From: an uncultured Lachnospiraceae bacterium
GTDB taxonomy: Bacteria > Bacillota > Clostridia > Lachnospirales > Lachnospiraceae
Direction of reading: 5' to 3'
Assembly (NCBI GenBank): GCA_947305245.1
Contig: CAMZDG010000007.1
Span: 1 to 64,000 of the forward strand
DNA length: 64,000 nt
Part shown: piece by piece, positions 16,121-24,755 of the stretch
Position numbering within the stretch: the first letter of the stretch is position 1
Layout of the letters: each line of letters opens with the position of its first letter
The notes under the pieces: model-generated
The model's database searches: none
The model's input: the letters and a program-made list of their open reading frames with translations, nothing else
Told to the model about the DNA's origin: nothing
Position numbers and translations under genes: made by a program

Positions 16121-16196
16121 TGCAATAAAGGTGAAACAAAAAAGAGCGACACGAAAGAACTTGGCGCGAAAAAGCGTGAAATAAAGGATTGAAATG

Positions 16197-16229
16197 GGCT
16201 GTCAAAGACTTTTGACAGCCTTATTTTTT
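16197..16229 (+). terminator. Intrinsic terminator after the diguanylate cyclase operon
   Basis: GGCTGTCAAA (16197-16206) pairs with TTTGACAGCC (16211-16220) and is followed by TTATTTTTT. A second, weaker TGTCAAAGACCTTTGATA copy follows at about 16246-16263. Confidence 0.88.
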
Positions 16230-16417
16230 GGCATTTTTGGCCAATGTCAAAGACCTTTGATAGACAACCGGGAGGAAAAAACGTATGGTGAGATCAGACG
16301 AAGCGAGGACGCCTCGGAATCAGCAAGGAACCTGGGGCAAGCAAGATTCCAGGGAACAAGCAAAGGTACCTCGAAATAAAATAACAGATGATTTCAAAAA
16401 GAAAAGGAGACAAGAAA

Positions 16418-17149
16418 ATGGAAGTTATGATGCTGGTACTTAAGATGATCGGTTTTTGGTTTGTTTCGATGATCCTTTCCACGACGGTTCATGAGTGCGG
16501 TCACGTGGTTGGAGGACTTCTGGAAGGATGGAAATTTTTTTACTTAGTTGTAGGGCCCGTAAGGATCTATCGTGAGAAGTTGCAGGATAAGATCCGGGTC
16601 GGGATCGAAAAAAACGTATCGCTTTGGGGCGGCATCGGCGGAACCATTCCTGCGAAGAAAGAGGACGTAAAGATCAGCAGCTTCGGGAGAATCCTCCTGG
16701 CTGGCCCGCTGGCTTCCATGATCCTTGGCGTGATCGCCGCAGTTCTTGGCCTTTTGCTTCATTCGCTTTTCTTCCTTATGCTCATGGGCGTTGCCCTTGG
16801 CATGGGCGGCTCCTGCCTGATCCCAGGAATCAAGACGGGTATCCTTTATAATGACGGCAGCAGATATTATCGCATTCATAGGGGCGGACAGGAGCAGGCA
16901 GAGGAAGAGGCCATCTTCTATGCAGCATTCCGCGAGTATATCAATCCGGACGCTCCGTATTCTGAGGATTCCATCCAGACGCTTCTTCGCTCGAAGGACG
17001 TGGAGTTCCGCTATGCAGCGCACTATTATGCATATGAAAATGCAAAGGAGGCAGGCAACGCTGAGGAGATGCAGGCGCAGATCGACGCCATGAATGGTAT
17101 GGAGAAGGTACCTGCTGCCATCCGCCAGATCTATGCGATCGAGAACTAA
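16418..17149 (+). CDS. Small M50-like membrane metalloprotease
   Basis: ATG 16418 is chosen because AAGGAG lies about 10 nt upstream. The 243-residue protein opens with a membrane segment that contains a zinc-binding HExxH motif (V-HECGH, residues 25-29). Central hydrophobic segments lie around residues 90-140. LIPGIKTGILYNDG resembles the P...LDG third-ligand region of site-2 proteases. The C-terminal 90 residues are soluble and helical. This fits an intramembrane or membrane-bound M50 peptidase, perhaps acting in regulated proteolysis. No substrate gene is obvious; an XRE membrane regulator follows. Confidence 0.72.
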   Translation: MEVMMLVLKMIGFWFVSMILSTTVHECGHVVGGLLEGWKFFYLVVGPVRIYREKLQDKIRVGIEKNVSLWGGIGGTIPAKKEDVKISSFGRILLAGPLASMILGVIAAVLGLLLHSLFFLMLMGVALGMGGSCLIPGIKTGILYNDGSRYYRIHRGGQEQAEEEAIFYAAFREYINPDAPYSEDSIQTLLRSKDVEFRYAAHYYAYENAKEAGNAEEMQAQIDAMNGMEKVPAAIRQIYAIEN

Positions 17150-17225
17150 GACTTTTCAAACGCTCAAAATTATGACATAATGGTTTAGAAATCAAATGCA
17201 AGGCTTTTCTATGAAGGAGCGCGGC

Positions 17226-17801
17226 ATGGAACTTGGAAATCAGATGAAAAAATATAGAAATGAATTAGGTCTTTCGCAGGATGCGCTGGCGGAGAAGATC
17301 TATGTTTCAAGACAGACGATCTCGAACTGGGAGACGGGGAAGAATTATCCCGACATCAACAGTCTGATCAGAATGAGCGAGGTCTTTCACGTCACCGTGG
17401 ACGTCCTGCTGAAGGGCGACCTGAAGGAGATGAAAGAGATGATCAAGGAAGAGGATAAGAGAGAATTTAATCGGTTTTCGTGGATTTATACCGTATTGTT
17501 TGGATTGACCGTTTTGACGCCCGTGCCGCTGATCAAGTTCTTAAAGCTTTGGGGCGTAGCTCTTTGGGCCCTGCTCTTTCTCGTGACCTTTGCAGTGGCC
17601 ATGCTGATCGAGAAGAAGAAAAAACAGTGGAACATACAGACCATGCGCGAGATCGTAAGCTTTGTGGAGGGGAAACAGCTCGACGAGCTCGAGGCGGCGC
17701 GGGAAGAGGGGAAGCGGCCCTATCAGAAGATCCTGGCGGGCCTTGCCGGAGCAGTGATCGCGCTGGTGGTCGGCGCCATCATGCTGTTCCTGCTCAAGTA
17801 G
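17226..17801 (+). CDS. XRE-family transcriptional regulator with C-terminal membrane segments
   Basis: ATG 17226 has AAGGAG 6 nt upstream. The 191-residue protein has a helix-turn-helix at about residues 5-60 (LGLSQDALAEKIYVSRQTISNWETGKNYPD, read as consecutive helices). A linker and membrane segments near 88-135 and 165-190 follow. HTH proteins with this layout are common in Firmicutes and may sense the envelope. The gene follows the M50-like protease by 76 nt on the same strand, which suggests a functional link. Confidence 0.83.
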   Translation: MELGNQMKKYRNELGLSQDALAEKIYVSRQTISNWETGKNYPDINSLIRMSEVFHVTVDVLLKGDLKEMKEMIKEEDKREFNRFSWIYTVLFGLTVLTPVPLIKFLKLWGVALWALLFLVTFAVAMLIEKKKKQWNIQTMREIVSFVEGKQLDELEAAREEGKRPYQKILAGLAGAVIALVVGAIMLFLLK

Positions 17802-17807
17802 GACGAA

Positions 17808-17965
17808 GGAAGGGCAAGAAAGCTGGAAAAATGTAATACTGCAGGAAGGGCAAGAAAGGTGAAAAATGTAATACTGCAGGACGGGCTAGAAAGCTGGGAA
17901 AATGTAATACTGCAGGAAGGGAAAGAAAGGTGAAAAAATGTAATACTGCAGGAAGGGCAAAATAG
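17808..17965 (+). repeat. Four and a half tandem 35-36 bp repeats
   Basis: Units run 17808-17843, 17844-17878, 17879-17914, 17915-17950 and a partial copy to 17965. Each is GGAAGGGCAAGAAAG-like sequence followed by an A run and the invariant 12-mer TGTAATACTGCA. There is no start codon in phase, and the TGTAATAC core resembles an extended -10 box in every unit. The array lies between the XRE gene and the DUF6171 gene. Confidence 0.92.
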
Positions 17966-17997
17966 TCGATTCGATACTGGAAAGGTGATGACGCGGG

Positions 17998-18255
17998 ATG
18001 GATGTAAATAAAAGAGTGTGTAAAAGATGCCTGATCCGTGAGATGGCGGGGCAGGAGAAGATATATGAGACCATACAACGCATGATCGCCGATCTTCCTG
18101 AAACTGAGCGTGCTCCAAAGGCCCTGCGTGAGGAGCGATTGTCGGCTTGCAAGCAGTGCGAGCGCCTTACGGACGGGATGTGCGCCGCCTGCGGCTGCTA
18201 TGTTGAACTGCGCGCCACCATCGCAGACCAAACCTGCCCATACGATGTGTGGTAA
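17998..18255 (+). CDS. DUF6171 family cysteine-rich small protein
   Basis: The 85-residue protein carries CKRCL near the N-terminus and a cluster CKQCERLTDGMCAACGCY, then a final CP. This is a likely zinc-binding layout, as in DUF6171 proteins of Clostridia. The function is unknown. The start is ATG 17998 just after the tandem repeat array; no strong Shine-Dalgarno sequence is present. Confidence 0.75.
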   Translation: MDVNKRVCKRCLIREMAGQEKIYETIQRMIADLPETERAPKALREERLSACKQCERLTDGMCAACGCYVELRATIADQTCPYDVW

Positions 18256-18260
18256 AAGAA

Positions 18261-18662
18261 GATATGTGGCTAAAGCGAGGCACGATCGGAAATTTAGATG
18301 CAGATTATGTTAAATTTCCCTCATTTTGTTTTCTGAAAATCAGGGGCATGTATCTAAAGCGAGCCGTAATCGGCATTTTAGATAAAGGAAATGCCGTATT
18401 CTGCTTCATAAACTTCCCCCAAGCATCTTATAAGTTTTCTTGAAGGCAAAAGATTGTATCTAAAACTTGCTAGAATCCGCTGCTTAGCCACAAATCCTAT
18501 TGAAATCTGTGATAAAAGACTTCCTAGAAGGAAGAATTCTATGGCTAAAACTTGCAGGGAAGTGCTTCTTAGATGCATGCATAGTGGAACCAGCTGGGAA
18601 ATGAGGGAAAAAGCCAGCGATTTGTATCTAAAGTAAAGCCAAACAAGCTTTTTAGCCATATC
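18261..18662 (+). repeat. Five degenerate 33-bp repeats, phased at 84-85 (once 106) bp, with covarying arms
   Basis: Left arms T(GG/AT)CTAAA lie at 18267, 18351, 18457, 18542 and 18625. Right arms TTAG(AT/CC) end each unit at about 18299, 18384, 18490, 18574 and 18658. Within a unit the arms mostly do not pair. The right arm of each unit pairs with the left arm of the next: AT with AT, CC with GG. The last right arm pairs with the first left arm, extended by GATAT (18261-18265) and ATATC (18658-18662). This predicts an outer helix enclosing four hairpins. It is not a CRISPR array. Confidence 0.8.
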
Positions 18663-18664
18663 TT

Positions 18665-18794
18665 TTTAGAAAACAGAAACAAAATCCGAAAAGAAAGCTG
18701 AAAAGGAAACAGAAAAGAAAAAAGCCGAAAAGAAAACAAAAACAAAATCCGAAAAGAAAGCTGAAAAGGAAACAGAAACGAAATCCGAAAAAGA
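18665..18794 (+). repeat. A-rich tandem repeat
   Basis: A stretch close to ACAAAATCCGAAAAGAAAGC, followed by TGAAAAGGAAACAGAAA, occurs twice, with a shorter third piece. One forward frame stays open and would read Lys/Glu/Thr-rich, but it begins right after TAG and has no start codon. I take it as non-coding or as a coding remnant. Confidence 0.7.
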
Positions 18795-18822
18795 ATGGCC
18801 AAGGGAGGATTCCCTTGGCCAT
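18795..18822. terminator. Bidirectional terminator hairpin between the repeats and the GH94 gene
   Basis: ATGGCCAAGGGA (18795-18806) and TCCCTTGGCCAT (18811-18822) form a 12-bp stem. T-rich sequence follows on both strands: TTTATTT on plus, TCTTTTTC on minus. Confidence 0.8.
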
Positions 18823-18926
18823 TTTATTTGCGCGATCCGAAGGCTTCTCCTCACGCGATCCGAAGGTATCTTCCGCTTCGCGGTGCCCCTTTCGGACTTA
18901 GAGGTGCGTGGGGGCCTTTCTTCGGA

Positions 18927-21365
18927 TTAACCCATAACGACTTCAACAGTTACGTCGGTCTTGCCGGGTTCGTAAGGGATGACGGAGGTGCCTACAAGCT
19001 CCTTGCCGTCTACGATGATCTTGGTAACGCCCTTCTGTACGCCGTTCGGGTTCTTTACGGATACATGGTAGTTCACGCCGCGGTAGGTTCTGGTGAGATC
19101 GAAGTCACCAAATCCGGAAGGTACGCAAGGATTGATCTGCAGTCCGTTGTGGGTAGGATATACGCCCAGGATGTACTGAGATACGTTCACGAAGGTCCAT
19201 GCTGCGGTACCAGTCAGCCAGCTGTTCTTTGCCTCGCCGTGTCTCGGTGCGTCAGCGCCTGCAACCATCTGTGAGTAAACATAAGGCTCGGTGCGATGAA
19301 TCTCGGAAATGTCCTCGATGTAAGCGGGACAAGTCTTCTTATAAATCTCGAAAGCACGGTCGCCGCGTCCGATCACGGTCTCAGCGATGGATACCCAAGG
19401 ATTGTTGTGGCAGAAGATACCAGCGTTCTCCTTGTATCCGGGCGGATAAGAGGAAACCTCACCAAGCTCTAAGTGATACTTGGTATATGCGGGCTGGAGG
19501 ATCATTACGCCATACTTGGTGTCGAGCTTTTCCTTTACGGAATTCAGAGCCTTCTCAGCGAGGCCTTCCTTCACGCCAACGCCTGCTAATACGCAGAAGC
19601 CCTGGGGCTCGATGAAGATCTGGCCTTCCTCACATTCCTTCGAACCAACCTTATGACTGAAAGCGTCATATGCACGAACGAACCACTCGCCGTCCCAGCC
19701 ATCCTTCAGGATCGCTGCATACATCTTTTCCACCTCAGCGCGTGCTCTTGCAGCTTCAGCGGTATCACCCTTCAGCTCGCACAGCTGCGCATACTCTTCG
19801 CCGTACTTCACGAACATGCCTGCGATGAATACGGACTCTGCAACGGGGCCTTCGCTGGGACCAAAGGTCTGGAAGGACTCACCGGGATGCTCGGAGAAGC
19901 AGTTCAGGTTCAGACAGTCGTTCCAGTCTGCACGGCCGATCAGAGGCAGATCATGAGGTCCCTTGTGCGTTGCGATATAATCAAAGGATCTCTTTAAGTG
20001 ATTCATGAGAGGAGTTGCCTTGCTCTCATCATTATCGAAAGGAGTCATCACGTCAAGGATGGATGCGTCGCCGGTCTCGCGGACATATGCGCTGGTACCT
20101 GCGATGAGCCACAGGGGATCATCGTTGAAGCCGCTGCCGATGTCGGAGTTGCCCTTCTTGGTCAGGGGCTGATACTGATGGTAAGCGCTGCCGTCCTCAA
20201 ACTGCGTGGAAGCGATGTCGATGATACGCTCTCTTGCGCGATCGGGGATCAGATGAACGAAACCAAGCAGATCCTGGCAGGAATCTCTGAAGCCCATGCC
20301 ACGGCCGATGCCGGACTCATAATAGGATGCCGAACGGGACATGTTGAAGGTTACCATGCACTGGTACTGATTCCAGATGTTTACCATGCGGTTTACCTTC
20401 TCGTCCTTGGAGCTTACCTGATACTTGGAAAGGAGAGTTACCCAGTATGCCTTGAGTGCATCCAAAGCCTTTGCCACGTCAGCGGTGGTAGCATAACGAG
20501 CGAGCATCTCATGCGCACGCTTCTTGTTGATCACGTTCTTTGCTTCCCACTTTTCTTCCTGGGGATTCTCGATATAACCCAGAACGAACACGAAATCCTT
20601 GCTCTCGCCGGGTGCCAGCTCAACGTTCAGCTGCTGACATGCGATGGGTGACCAGCCGCTTGCCATGGAGTTGGTGCACTGACCCTTCTCCACAACCTCA
20701 GGATTTGCTGCGCTTCTGTATGCGCCGAGGAAGTCGTCACGGCTCGTATCGAAGCCTGCGATCTCAGCATTCACGGAATATACGGCATAATGATTTCTGC
20801 GCTCTCTGTACTCGGTCTTGTGATAGATGGTGGAACCCTCCACCTCCATCTCGCCGCAGGAAAGGAGTCTCTGGAAGTTCTTCATGTCATCATCTGCATT
20901 CCAAAGACACCACTCAACGTAAGAGAAAACCTTAACGGACTTCTTCTCATTGCTCTCATTGGTCAGGGTCAGCTGAGTTACCTCGCAGTTGTCGTTCATG
21001 GGAACGAATGCAAGCGCGGAAGCCTTCAGGCCATTCTTCTTACCGGTGAAACGGCTGTAGCCAATGCCATGACGGCACTCATAGGAATCGAGTTCGGTCT
21101 GCGTGGGCATCCAGCCGGGATTCCAAACGGTCTCGCCGTCCTTAATATAAAAGTACTTACCGCCCATGTCAGTCGGCACGTTATTATAACGATAACGGGT
21201 CAGACGAAGCAGCTTTGCATCCTTATAGAAGGTGTAGCCGCCCTGGGTGTTTGAGATCAGGGAGAAGAACTCGTTGCATCCAAGGTAGTTGATCCAGGGA
21301 AGCGGAGTCTTGGGAGTTGTGATGACATATTCTTTGTTCGCGTCATCGAAATAACCAAATTTCAT
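18927..21365 (-). CDS. Cellobiose phosphorylase (GH94)
   Basis: The 812-residue cytoplasmic enzyme splits cellobiose with phosphate into glucose 1-phosphate and glucose, conserving bond energy. It starts [18 protein letters not shown] and has the GH94 stretches [30 protein letters not shown], the catalytic region RADWNDCLN (Asp 480-483), and [20 protein letters not shown]. Length and sequence fit cellobiose phosphorylase rather than the longer cellodextrin phosphorylases (about 980 residues). A GGAGAG ribosome site precedes the start. No transporter or beta-glucosidase lies next to it, so uptake is encoded elsewhere. Confidence 0.95.
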   Translation of the reverse strand: MKFGYFDDANKEYVITTPKTPLPWINYLGCNEFFSLISNTQGGYTFYKDAKLLRLTRYRYNNVPTDMGGKYFYIKDGETVWNPGWMPTQTELDSYECRHGIGYSRFTGKKNGLKASALAFVPMNDNCEVTQLTLTNESNEKKSVKVFSYVEWCLWNADDDMKNFQRLLSCGEMEVEGSTIYHKTEYRERRNHYAVYSVNAEIAGFDTSRDDFLGAYRSAANPEVVEKGQCTNSMASGWSPIACQQLNVELAPGESKDFVFVLGYIENPQEEKWEAKNVINKKRAHEMLARYATTADVAKALDALKAYWVTLLSKYQVSSKDEKVNRMVNIWNQYQCMVTFNMSRSASYYESGIGRGMGFRDSCQDLLGFVHLIPDRARERIIDIASTQFEDGSAYHQYQPLTKKGNSDIGSGFNDDPLWLIAGTSAYVRETGDASILDVMTPFDNDESKATPLMNHLKRSFDYIATHKGPHDLPLIGRADWNDCLNLNCFSEHPGESFQTFGPSEGPVAESVFIAGMFVKYGEEYAQLCELKGDTAEAARARAEVEKMYAAILKDGWDGEWFVRAYDAFSHKVGSKECEEGQIFIEPQGFCVLAGVGVKEGLAEKALNSVKEKLDTKYGVMILQPAYTKYHLELGEVSSYPPGYKENAGIFCHNNPWVSIAETVIGRGDRAFEIYKKTCPAYIEDISEIHRTEPYVYSQMVAGADAPRHGEAKNSWLTGTAAWTFVNVSQYILGVYPTHNGLQINPCVPSGFGDFDLTRTYRGVNYHVSVKNPNGVQKGVTKIIVDGKELVGTSVIPYEPGKTDVTVEVVMG

Positions 21366-21424
21366 AGGTGCTCTCCTTTACATATATTTTTTTCTTTTTG
21401 CGCACTAAAACTAAGCTTAATGTG

Positions 21425-21453
21425 ATTATATAGGATATCGTTCCTAATTTCAA
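21425..21453 (-). promoter_or_regulatory. Promoter of cellobiose phosphorylase
   Basis: On the minus strand TTGAAA (21448-21453), 17 bp, TATAAT (21425-21430). The leader is about 55 nt. Confidence 0.75.
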
Positions 21454-21507
21454 GTAATCGTTTAAGTAAGTTTATAAAAAGTTTAGAAAAGCTTTCTAAT
21501 CCATATA

Positions 21508-21536
21508 TTTACGCGGGGGCGCATGCGTGCTAGAAT
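21508..21536 (+). promoter_or_regulatory. Promoter of the HAAS-domain gene and downstream operon
   Basis: TTTACG (21508-21513), 17 bp, TAGAAT (21531-21536). It is divergent from the cellobiose phosphorylase promoter. Confidence 0.55.
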
Positions 21537-21582
21537 AGAGCTAATTCAAAGGAATCAGCAACAAATACTATTGGAGAAACGC

Positions 21583-22086
21583 ATGAACAAGACCGAATTT
21601 CTGGATCAGCTAAGAGTCTCCCTGAATGGGAAGATCGAAGCTGACGAAGTGACGGACAACTTAAGATATTATGAGGACTACATCAACGGTCAGCTTCGCC
21701 TCGGACGGACGGAGAATGAAGTCATCACTTCCCTGGGCTCGCCCCGCCTGATCGCGCGGACCATTGCGGATGCCTTAAAGGAAAAGCAAAGGTATGTCGA
21801 CATGGCGGACGAGGATGCAGGCTGGCGGCAGACGGAATCGCAGGCAGGCTGGCGGCAGTTTGGGCGCGGCACGGAGGAACAGGGTGACTATCAAGCGGGT
21901 GCCGGCATGCCCTGGATCGCCAAGTTTCTTACCCTTCCGAGGTGGCTGAAAACGACCATTTCGGTGGCGATACTGATCTTGGTGGTGGCGATCTTTGTAG
22001 TCATACTGCAGTTCTTGCTTCCGGTGATCATTCTGGCCGCGTTCGCACTGTTTTTGGTGAAACTATTTCGGGACTGGCTGCATTAA
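21583..22086 (+). CDS. DUF1700/HAAS-domain membrane protein
   Basis: ATG 21583 is preferred over an in-frame GTG-type start at 21523 because TTGGAG precedes it and translation matches the family start MNKTEFLDQLRVSL. The 167-residue protein has the helical HAAS region (YYEDYINGQLRLGRTENEVITSLGSP, read as helix pairs), a Gln/Gly-rich linker with a WRQ repeat, and two C-terminal membrane segments (about 120-165). HAAS proteins often pair with PadR regulators; none is adjacent here. It is the first gene of a set continuing with an rRNA methyltransferase. Confidence 0.82.
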   Translation: MNKTEFLDQLRVSLNGKIEADEVTDNLRYYEDYINGQLRLGRTENEVITSLGSPRLIARTIADALKEKQRYVDMADEDAGWRQTESQAGWRQFGRGTEEQGDYQAGAGMPWIAKFLTLPRWLKTTISVAILILVVAIFVVILQFLLPVIILAAFALFLVKLFRDWLH

Positions 22087-22101
22087 ACGAGGGTGGGTAA
22101 C

Positions 22102-23262
22102 ATGAAACGATATGAACTGATCGTTCCTTGTCATTTCGGCATGGAAGCGGTATTAAAACGAGAGATCATCGATCTGGGATATGACGTGTCCGAAGTGACC
22201 GACGGAAGAGTGACCTTCCTCGGGGACGAGGAGGCCGTGGCCAGGGCGAATGTCTTCCTGCGCACGGCGGAGCGGATCCTCATCAAGGTGGGAAGCTTCG
22301 TCGCGACCGATTATGAAGAGCTTTTTCAGGGCACCAAGGCGATCCCATGGGAGGAGTTCATCCCATCCGACGGGAAATGTTGGGTGACAAAGGCGGCCAG
22401 CGTGAAATCCAAGCTGTTTAGCCCCTCCGACATCCAGCGCGTCATGAAGAAGGCTATCGCGGACAGACTGCAGGACGTCTACCGCCTGAACTGGCTTCCA
22501 GAGACCGGAGAGAGCTTTCCCCTGCGCGTCTTCCTGTTAAAGGATCAGGTGACCATCGGACTCGATACGACCGGCGAGTCCCTTCATAAGCGTGGCTACC
22601 GCAAGCTGACGGCGAAGGCGCCCATTGCGGAGAACCTGGCAGCAGCCCTGATCATGCTCACACCCTGGCACGCCGACAGGATTCTCGTGGATCCTTTCTG
22701 CGGCAGCGGGACGATACCCATCGAGGCTGCCATGATGGCGGCGAACATGGCGCCCGGCATGCATCGAGATTTTACGGCGCAAACTTGGGAACACCTCGTG
22801 ACAAAACGGCTTTGGTATGATACGATAGACGAGGCGAATGATTTGGTGGACCTAAACGTCGAGACCGACATTCAGGGTTATGACATCGACAACGAGATGG
22901 TGACGATCGCCCGCGAGAACGCAAAACTGGCAGGAGTGGACAAGCTCATTCACTTCCAGCGCCGCGACGTAAAGGATCTGAGTCATCCGAAGAAATATGG
23001 GTTTATCATCACGAACCCGCCTTACGGCGAGAGGCTGCAGGAGAAGGCGGAGATGCCTGCCATTTATCAGACGCTGGGAGAGCGCTGGCAGAGGCTGGAC
23101 GCCTGGAGCCTATACGTGATCACTGCTTATGAGCAGGCGGAGAAGGACCTTAGACGCAAGGCGGATAAGAATCGGAAGATCTACAATGGGATGATGAAGA
23201 CCTATTATTATCAATTCTTGGGGCCCAAGCCGCCAAAGAGAGGACAGGAGACAGGTGAGTAA
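22102..23262 (+). CDS. THUMP-domain class I rRNA methyltransferase (RlmL/YpsC-like)
   Basis: The 386-residue enzyme has an N-terminal ferredoxin-like plus THUMP RNA-binding region (about 1-155). The Rossmann methyltransferase domain has the SAM motif DPFCGSGTIPIEAA and the catalytic motif TNPPYGERL, as in N2-guanine methyltransferases of 23S rRNA. It resembles B. subtilis YpsC. ATG 22102 is preferred to GTG 22093. Its 3' end overlaps the rdgB start by 8 nt, so the two are translationally coupled. Confidence 0.92.
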   Translation: MKRYELIVPCHFGMEAVLKREIIDLGYDVSEVTDGRVTFLGDEEAVARANVFLRTAERILIKVGSFVATDYEELFQGTKAIPWEEFIPSDGKCWVTKAASVKSKLFSPSDIQRVMKKAIADRLQDVYRLNWLPETGESFPLRVFLLKDQVTIGLDTTGESLHKRGYRKLTAKAPIAENLAAALIMLTPWHADRILVDPFCGSGTIPIEAAMMAANMAPGMHRDFTAQTWEHLVTKRLWYDTIDEANDLVDLNVETDIQGYDIDNEMVTIARENAKLAGVDKLIHFQRRDVKDLSHPKKYGFIITNPPYGERLQEKAEMPAIYQTLGERWQRLDAWSLYVITAYEQAEKDLRRKADKNRKIYNGMMKTYYYQFLGPKPPKRGQETGE

Positions 23263-23866
23263 ACAAATCATATTTGCTACGGGAAATAAGGGGAAGGTGA
23301 AGGAGATCGAGATGATCTTGGCGGATGCGGGGTATGAGATCCGCACGATGAAGGAGGCCGGGATCGCGATCAATATCGTCGAAGACGGGAAGACATATGA
23401 AGAGAATGCCCTGATCAAGGTGCGGGCCGTGGCAGCGCAGCCCCAGGCGAAGGGATGCATCGTTATGGCGGATGATTCCGGATTGGAGATCGACGCGCTG
23501 GGCAAGGAGCCGGGAGTATATTCGGCGAGATACCTTGGCGAGGACACGCCATATAGTATAAAGAACGCCGAGCTCATTCGCAGGCTGGAGGGCGTGCCGG
23601 ACGAAAAGAGGACGGCAAGGTTCGTCTGCGCGATCGCGGCGAAGCTTCCGGACGGCGGCGAGATCATCACCAGATCGACCATCGAAGGCCGGATCGGATA
23701 TGAGGAAAAGGGTGAGCACGGCTTCGGCTACGATCCCATTTTCTATTATCCCCCTTATGGAAAGCACACGGCGGAGCTGTCGGAGGAAGAAAAGAACAAG
23801 GTCAGCCACAGAGGCAAGGCGCTTCGCTTGATGAAGCAGGAGCTTGTGCGAGAGAATCAGGCATAA
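23255..23866 (+). CDS. rdgB: XTP/dITP diphosphatase (RdgB/HAM1)
   Basis: This 203-residue enzyme hydrolyses deaminated purine nucleoside triphosphates (ITP, dITP, XTP) to monophosphates. Family motifs are FATGNKGKVKEI at the N-terminus, MADDSGLEIDAL, and GEHGFGYDPIFYYP, with the terminal SHRGKALRLM. The start is GTG 23255, inside the end of the methyltransferase gene, with GGAGACAG upstream. Confidence 0.95.
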   Translation: MSKQIIFATGNKGKVKEIEMILADAGYEIRTMKEAGIAINIVEDGKTYEENALIKVRAVAAQPQAKGCIVMADDSGLEIDALGKEPGVYSARYLGEDTPYSIKNAELIRRLEGVPDEKRTARFVCAIAAKLPDGGEIITRSTIEGRIGYEEKGEHGFGYDPIFYYPPYGKHTAELSEEEKNKVSHRGKALRLMKQELVRENQA

Positions 23867-23958
23867 GAAGCCAGGCGGAACTTGTGCGAAGGCAGAAGGA
23901 ACGAGGGAACGCAGGAGAAGAAAGCCCGGGAATATACGCAGGAAAGGCGGAAGCGGCG

Positions 23959-24438
23959 TTGAAGGTCATTATCGTGAGTGACACTCACAGAAGAAATGAA
24001 AACTATTTTAAGGTGATGCAGATGCATCGACCGGACCTCGTGATCCACTGCGGAGACATTGAGGGAAGTGAATATGCCCTTTCGGAAGCGGTTTCCTGTC
24101 CCGTGCAGATGGTGACGGGAAACAACGATTTCTTTTCTGAACTGCCGAGGGAAGTTGAGTTTACAGTCGGGAAATATAAGGTTTGGGTGACGCACGGACA
24201 TACTTATTATATCTCCATGAGCACGGAATATCTCCTGCAGGAGGCCATTGCCAGAGGCGTCGACGTTGTATGTTATGGGCATACTCATAAACCTTCCGTA
24301 ATGAAGGAATCTGGGATCTGGCTCGTGAATCCTGGGAGCCTTTCCTATCCCAGACAAGAGGGGCGTAAACCTTCGTATTGTATTATGGAAACCGACAGGT
24401 TTGGAGATCTGCATTTCACAATTGCGTATTTAAACTAA
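23959..24438 (+). CDS. YfcE/MJ0936-type metallophosphoesterase
   Basis: TTG 23959 gives a protein starting LKVIIVSDTHRR, as usual for this family, with GGAAAGGCGG upstream. The frame is open farther upstream, but that part shows no homology. The 159-residue enzyme has all calcineurin-like metal motifs: SDTH, HCGDIEG, GNND, VTHGH and YGHTHKP. It probably hydrolyses small phosphodiesters in the cytoplasm. In Firmicutes it commonly follows rdgB, as here. Confidence 0.9.
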   Translation: MKVIIVSDTHRRNENYFKVMQMHRPDLVIHCGDIEGSEYALSEAVSCPVQMVTGNNDFFSELPREVEFTVGKYKVWVTHGHTYYISMSTEYLLQEAIARGVDVVCYGHTHKPSVMKESGIWLVNPGSLSYPRQEGRKPSYCIMETDRFGDLHFTIAYLN

Positions 24439-24444
24439 AAAAAT

Positions 24445-24518
24445 CGGGGTGACAGGATTCGAACCTGCGACTTCCTGGTCCCAAACCAGGCGCTCTAGCC
24501 AAGCTGAGCCACACCCCG
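24445..24518 (-). tRNA. tRNA-Pro(UGG)
   Basis: On the minus strand the 74-nt cloverleaf begins CGGGGTG and closes with CACCCCG. The anticodon arm is CCTGG-TTTGGGA-CCAGG with anticodon TGG, and the T-loop is GGTTCGAATCC. CCA is not encoded. Confidence 0.95.
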
Positions 24519-24530
24519 CAAACAAATTGA

Positions 24531-24559
24531 ATTATAGCTTTTTTTGCCGTGCACGTCAA
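24531..24559 (-). promoter_or_regulatory. Promoter of tRNA-Pro
   Basis: On the minus strand TTGACG (24554-24559), 17 bp, TATAAT (24531-24536), 13 bp before the tRNA. Confidence 0.88.
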
Positions 24560-24605
24560 GAAGATTAAGCGCTTCGCGAAGAAAACGTGCGCGGCTTTTA
24601 TTTTT
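24546..24605 (+). terminator. Terminator-like hairpin downstream of the phosphoesterase and tRNA-Pro region
   Basis: GCCGTGCACGT (24546-24556) pairs with ACGTGCGCGGC (24585-24595) with one G-T pair. An inner GCGCTTCGCG lies in the loop and TTTTATTTTT follows. It overlaps the antisense tRNA-Pro promoter. Confidence 0.65.
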
Positions 24606-24608
24606 CTC

Positions 24609-24637
24609 TTGACTTCAGCAATTTAAAGTGTTATGGT
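24609..24637 (+). promoter_or_regulatory. Promoter of the sodium:solute symporter
   Basis: TTGACT (24609-24614), 17 bp, TATGGT (24632-24637), leaving a leader of about 110 nt with several short GCG/CGC repeats. Confidence 0.6.
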
Positions 24638-24755
24638 TTAAAGCGCGGGCGCGTTAAAGCGTTTATGCACGAAAGTGCCTATGGACGAAACGCCTGCAAA
24701 ATGCACTTATGCGTGAAAGCAAACGACTTGAATTGTTGGGAAGGAGCAGAGCATC

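Noticed and set aside
16194..16379. 61-codon frame after the diguanylate cyclase
   Set aside because: It starts inside the terminator hairpin and has no ribosome site.
17808..17965. CRISPR array or coding repeat
   Set aside because: Units are directly tandem with no spacers, and no start codon or conserved frame exists.
18378..18659. 93-codon minus-strand ORF across the covarying array
   Set aside because: Its repeated peptide pattern follows from the 84-bp (28-codon) period; there is no ribosome site and the frame ends within the array.
18261..18662. CRISPR array
   Set aside because: Repeats are degenerate and asymmetric, their arms alternate in type, spacers are about 50-72 bp, and no cas genes are present.
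18569..18854. Phenylalanine-rich minus-strand frames
   Set aside because: They are the reverse complement of the A-rich tandem repeat.
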